Part shown: positions 5,930 through 7,635 of the stretch, one piece after another
Layout: each line of letters begins with the position of its first letter
Position numbering within the stretch: position 1 is the first letter of the stretch
Assembly: GCA_009699165.1 (NCBI GenBank)
Contig: WLOR01000070.1
Span: 1 to 7,635 of the forward strand
From: Actinomycetota bacterium
Lineage (GTDB): Bacteria > Actinomycetota > Actinomycetes > Nanopelagicales > Nanopelagicaceae
Direction of reading: 5' to 3'
Length of the DNA: 7,635 nucleotides
Notes under the pieces: generated by a model
The model's database searches: none
The model's input: the letters and a program-made list of their open reading frames with translations, nothing else
What the model was told of the DNA's origin: nothing
Made by a program: the position numbers and the translations under genes

Positions 5930-6720
5930 TTAGAAGAGTTTTTATATTTTCTAACGCTGAGCGGAATAAAGATCACCATAATCAACACCATATACATTAC
6001 TGATGTCTCTAATGGGTGCTGGCTAGGGAAAGTATTAGCCGTTGCTCCAAACTGATTTTCTAAGCCGAATAACTGTCGGCATGCCGCCACCATTGTTGAA
6101 ACTGGATTCCATTCGGCGACATACTGCAACGCTCTTGGCATTCCAGTTGTTGGTGCAAATGCATTTGAAAGAAAGGTCATTGGAAAAGTAATAAGGAAAC
6201 TTACGTTTTGAACGGTGCGGGCATCTCGCACGGCAAGGCCGGCATAGATACCTGTCCATGAAAGTGCATAACCAAACATCAAGAGAAAAACAAAGGCTGA
6301 TGCGATGTTAAGGATGCTAGATGTTGGACGCCAGCCCACTGCAAATCCTGCAGCGGCCATAACAACAAGTACCAATATATTGAGTAGTGAATCACCTAGC
6401 GTGCGACCTACCACTAGGGCTGATCGCGCAATAGGCAGCGAACGAAAGCGATCGATTAATCCTTTTTTCATATCTTCGGCTAAACCTGAAGCTGTTGCAG
6501 CCAACGTAAAGGCAACGGTTTGCACGAAGATTCCAGGCATCAACAGCTGCACATATCCCCCCGGTTGGCCCGTTTCAATCGAGCCACCAAAGACAAAGCG
6601 GAACAAGAGCACAAACATCACTGGCTGAATAGTTGAAAAGATAAGAACTTCAGGTACGCGCGCAAGCTGCAGAAGTTGGCGCTTTGTAATAATGAGTGAA
6701 TCCGTAATCGCATTTTTCAT
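5926..6720 (-). CDS. ABC-2 type exporter permease (DrrB-like)
   Basis: This is the membrane subunit of an ABC exporter, paired with the ATPase encoded just upstream. The 264 residues show six hydrophobic segments at about 25-45, 58-80, 112-131, 138-162, 172-192 and 238-256, the usual ABC-2 fold. GLAEDMKKGLIDRFRSLPIAR (79-99) is the conserved cytoplasmic segment that contacts the ATPase, and LSNAFAPTTGMP with WNPVSTMVAACRQLF are typical of the daunorubicin-type DrrB family. ATG 6720 overlaps the ATPase stop in an ATGA and has GAGGAG 8 bases upstream, so the two are one transcription unit. The stop overlaps greA on the other strand. Substrate is unknown; such pairs export drugs, lipids or glycolipids, and nothing here chooses among them. 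Confidence 0.92.
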   Translation of the reverse strand: MKNAITDSLIITKRQLLQLARVPEVLIFSTIQPVMFVLLFRFVFGGSIETGQPGGYVQLLMPGIFVQTVAFTLAATASGLAEDMKKGLIDRFRSLPIARSALVVGRTLGDSLLNILVLVVMAAAGFAVGWRPTSSILNIASAFVFLLMFGYALSWTGIYAGLAVRDARTVQNVSFLITFPMTFLSNAFAPTTGMPRALQYVAEWNPVSTMVAACRQLFGLENQFGATANTFPSQHPLETSVMYMVLIMVIFIPLSVRKYKNSSN

Positions 6721-7634
6721 GGCTTTGGCTCCTCTTCTGCCCCATGGCCTGTTAGAGCCATAAAAACATCATCGAGAGATGGGCGCTTTAAACCAACATC
6801 CAGTGGATGAATTGCTGCGCCATCTAAAGCTCGCAGCACATCCATTAAAGCCTTTGAGCCAGTAGACACGGGAGCGGTGATTTTGCGAAGTGATTGATCA
6901 ACAACTGCGGCGTGGCCACTTACTGCTTCGATAATCTTCCTGGTCTCTGCAATTTGAGCAGACTCCACTGTGACCTCTAAACGCTCTCCGCCGACCTGAT
7001 TTTTTAGAGCATCAGATGTTCCCCGTGCAATTACTTTTCCATGATCAATAACTGCAATCTCATCTGCTAGCTGATCGGCCTCTTCCAAATACTGTGTGGT
7101 TAAAAGAAGAGTCACCCCGCCTTTTACTAACTCTTCAATAACTCCCCACATCTCCATGCGACCGCGAGGATCTAACCCCGTTGTTGGCTCATCCAAAAAT
7201 AAAACCTTTGGTTTAACAATTAACGCGGCGGCAAGATCTAAGCGACGGCGCATTCCACCAGAATAAGTCTTGATTGGACGTCGGGCACTATCAGTTAATG
7301 AGAATCGTTCTAGAAGTTCATTTGCTCGATTAATCGACTGCTGTTTTCCCAGATGATATAAACGCCCAAACATCACCAAGTTATCCCAACCCGTTAACGT
7401 CTCATCAACTGCAGCGTATTGACCAGATAGGCCAATGACTTCGCGGACTTTATCGGGATGCTTTATTACATCGATACCTGCAACATGAGCGTTTCCTGAG
7501 TCTGGTTTGAGCAATGTCGCGAGAATTCTCACCGTAGTTGTTTTGCCCGCACCATTTGGACCTAAAACGCTTAATACGGTGCCTTCTGCAACATCTAGTG
7601 ATAAATCATCAAGGGCTCTTACTGAACCTTTGTC
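6717..7634 (-). CDS. ABC exporter ATPase (DrrA-like), 5' end cut by window
   Basis: This nucleotide-binding subunit powers the DrrB-like permease. The frame is open to the window edge and gives 305 residues; probably only 10-20 N-terminal residues are missing. A GTG at 7532 is internal, since Walker A lies upstream of it. In window numbering, Walker A is GPNGAGKTT (25-33), the Q-loop is GLSGQYAAVDETLTG (Gln72), the signature is YSGGMRRRLDLA (124-135), and Walker B is VLFLDEPTTGLD with Asp148 and Glu149. The H-loop position carries Gln181 (TTQYLEEADQLAD) instead of His, as in Streptomyces DrrA. After the ATPase fold comes a regulatory domain of about 100 residues ending in SLDDVFMALTGHG, the DrrA C-terminal LDDVF motif. 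The pairing with the permease (ATGA overlap) makes a complete exporter likely. Confidence 0.95.
   Translation of the reverse strand, partial: DKGSVRALDDLSLDVAEGTVLSVLGPNGAGKTTTVRILATLLKPDSGNAHVAGIDVIKHPDKVREVIGLSGQYAAVDETLTGWDNLVMFGRLYHLGKQQSINRANELLERFSLTDSARRPIKTYSGGMRRRLDLAAALIVKPKVLFLDEPTTGLDPRGRMEMWGVIEELVKGGVTLLLTTQYLEEADQLADEIAVIDHGKVIARGTSDALKNQVGGERLEVTVESAQIAETRKIIEAVSGHAAVVDQSLRKITAPVSTGSKALMDVLRALDGAAIHPLDVGLKRPSLDDVFMALTGHGAEEEPKP
6729..6734 (-). promoter_or_regulatory. Ribosome binding site of the permease gene, inside the ATPase gene
   Basis: GAGGAG on the minus strand lies 8 bases before ATG 6720 and is also read as two Glu codons near the ATPase C-terminus. It has the same hexamer and spacing as the phoH2 site. 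Confidence 0.65.
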
Positions 7635-7635
7635 G

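Noticed and set aside
7530..7532. GTG at 7532 as the start of the exporter ATPase.
   Set aside because: The Walker A motif lies upstream in the same frame, so the true start is beyond the window.

Overview
The window looks like ordinary chromosomal housekeeping DNA from an actinobacterium of moderate, roughly balanced base composition. The actinobacterial assignment rests on several genes: a PIN-PhoH ATPase of the PhoH2 type, a DUF4307 protein next to an actinobacterial-type GreA, a DUF3817 protein, a cis-prenyltransferase resembling mycobacterial Rv1086, and a secreted transglycosylase-like protein of an actinobacterial type. Frequent TTA leucine codons and the lack of extreme G+C argue against a streptomycete or mycobacterium. 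A streamlined freshwater lineage such as Nanopelagicales (acI) would fit, but that is inference.

Layout. At the left edge is the 3' half of a class I fumarase (+ strand). It converges on a secreted transglycosylase-like gene (- strand). A gene-free stretch of about 265 bases upstream of that gene holds small dyads. Next comes a compact leftward block, listed here in transcription order from 5032 down to 1704: a 45-residue membrane protein, a SURF1 protein, a DUF3817 membrane protein, the cis-prenyltransferase and, after a 124-base gap, PhoH2. The first four overlap end to start. A divergent rightward pair, DUF4307 then greA, starts only 14 bases from the leftward block. At the right edge a leftward ABC exporter pair (DrrA-like ATPase, DrrB-like permease) runs tail to tail into greA, with the two stop codons overlapping.

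Roles. Fumarase serves the TCA cycle. SURF1 belongs to haem-copper oxidase assembly. The cis-prenyltransferase makes Z-prenyl diphosphates that can feed carrier-lipid synthesis for the cell wall, and the secreted transglycosylase-like protein probably acts on that wall. PhoH2 probably handles RNA, and GreA rescues stalled RNA polymerase. The exporter has an unknown hydrophobic substrate.

I found no mobile element, CRISPR array, tRNA, rRNA or prophage gene and no convincing new system. The points most worth a second look are the 14-base divergent start with possible leaderless transcription, the tiny membrane protein overlapping SURF1, the product length of the cis-prenyltransferase, an EF-hand-like loop in the DUF4307 protein, and the undescribed leader of the transglycosylase gene.
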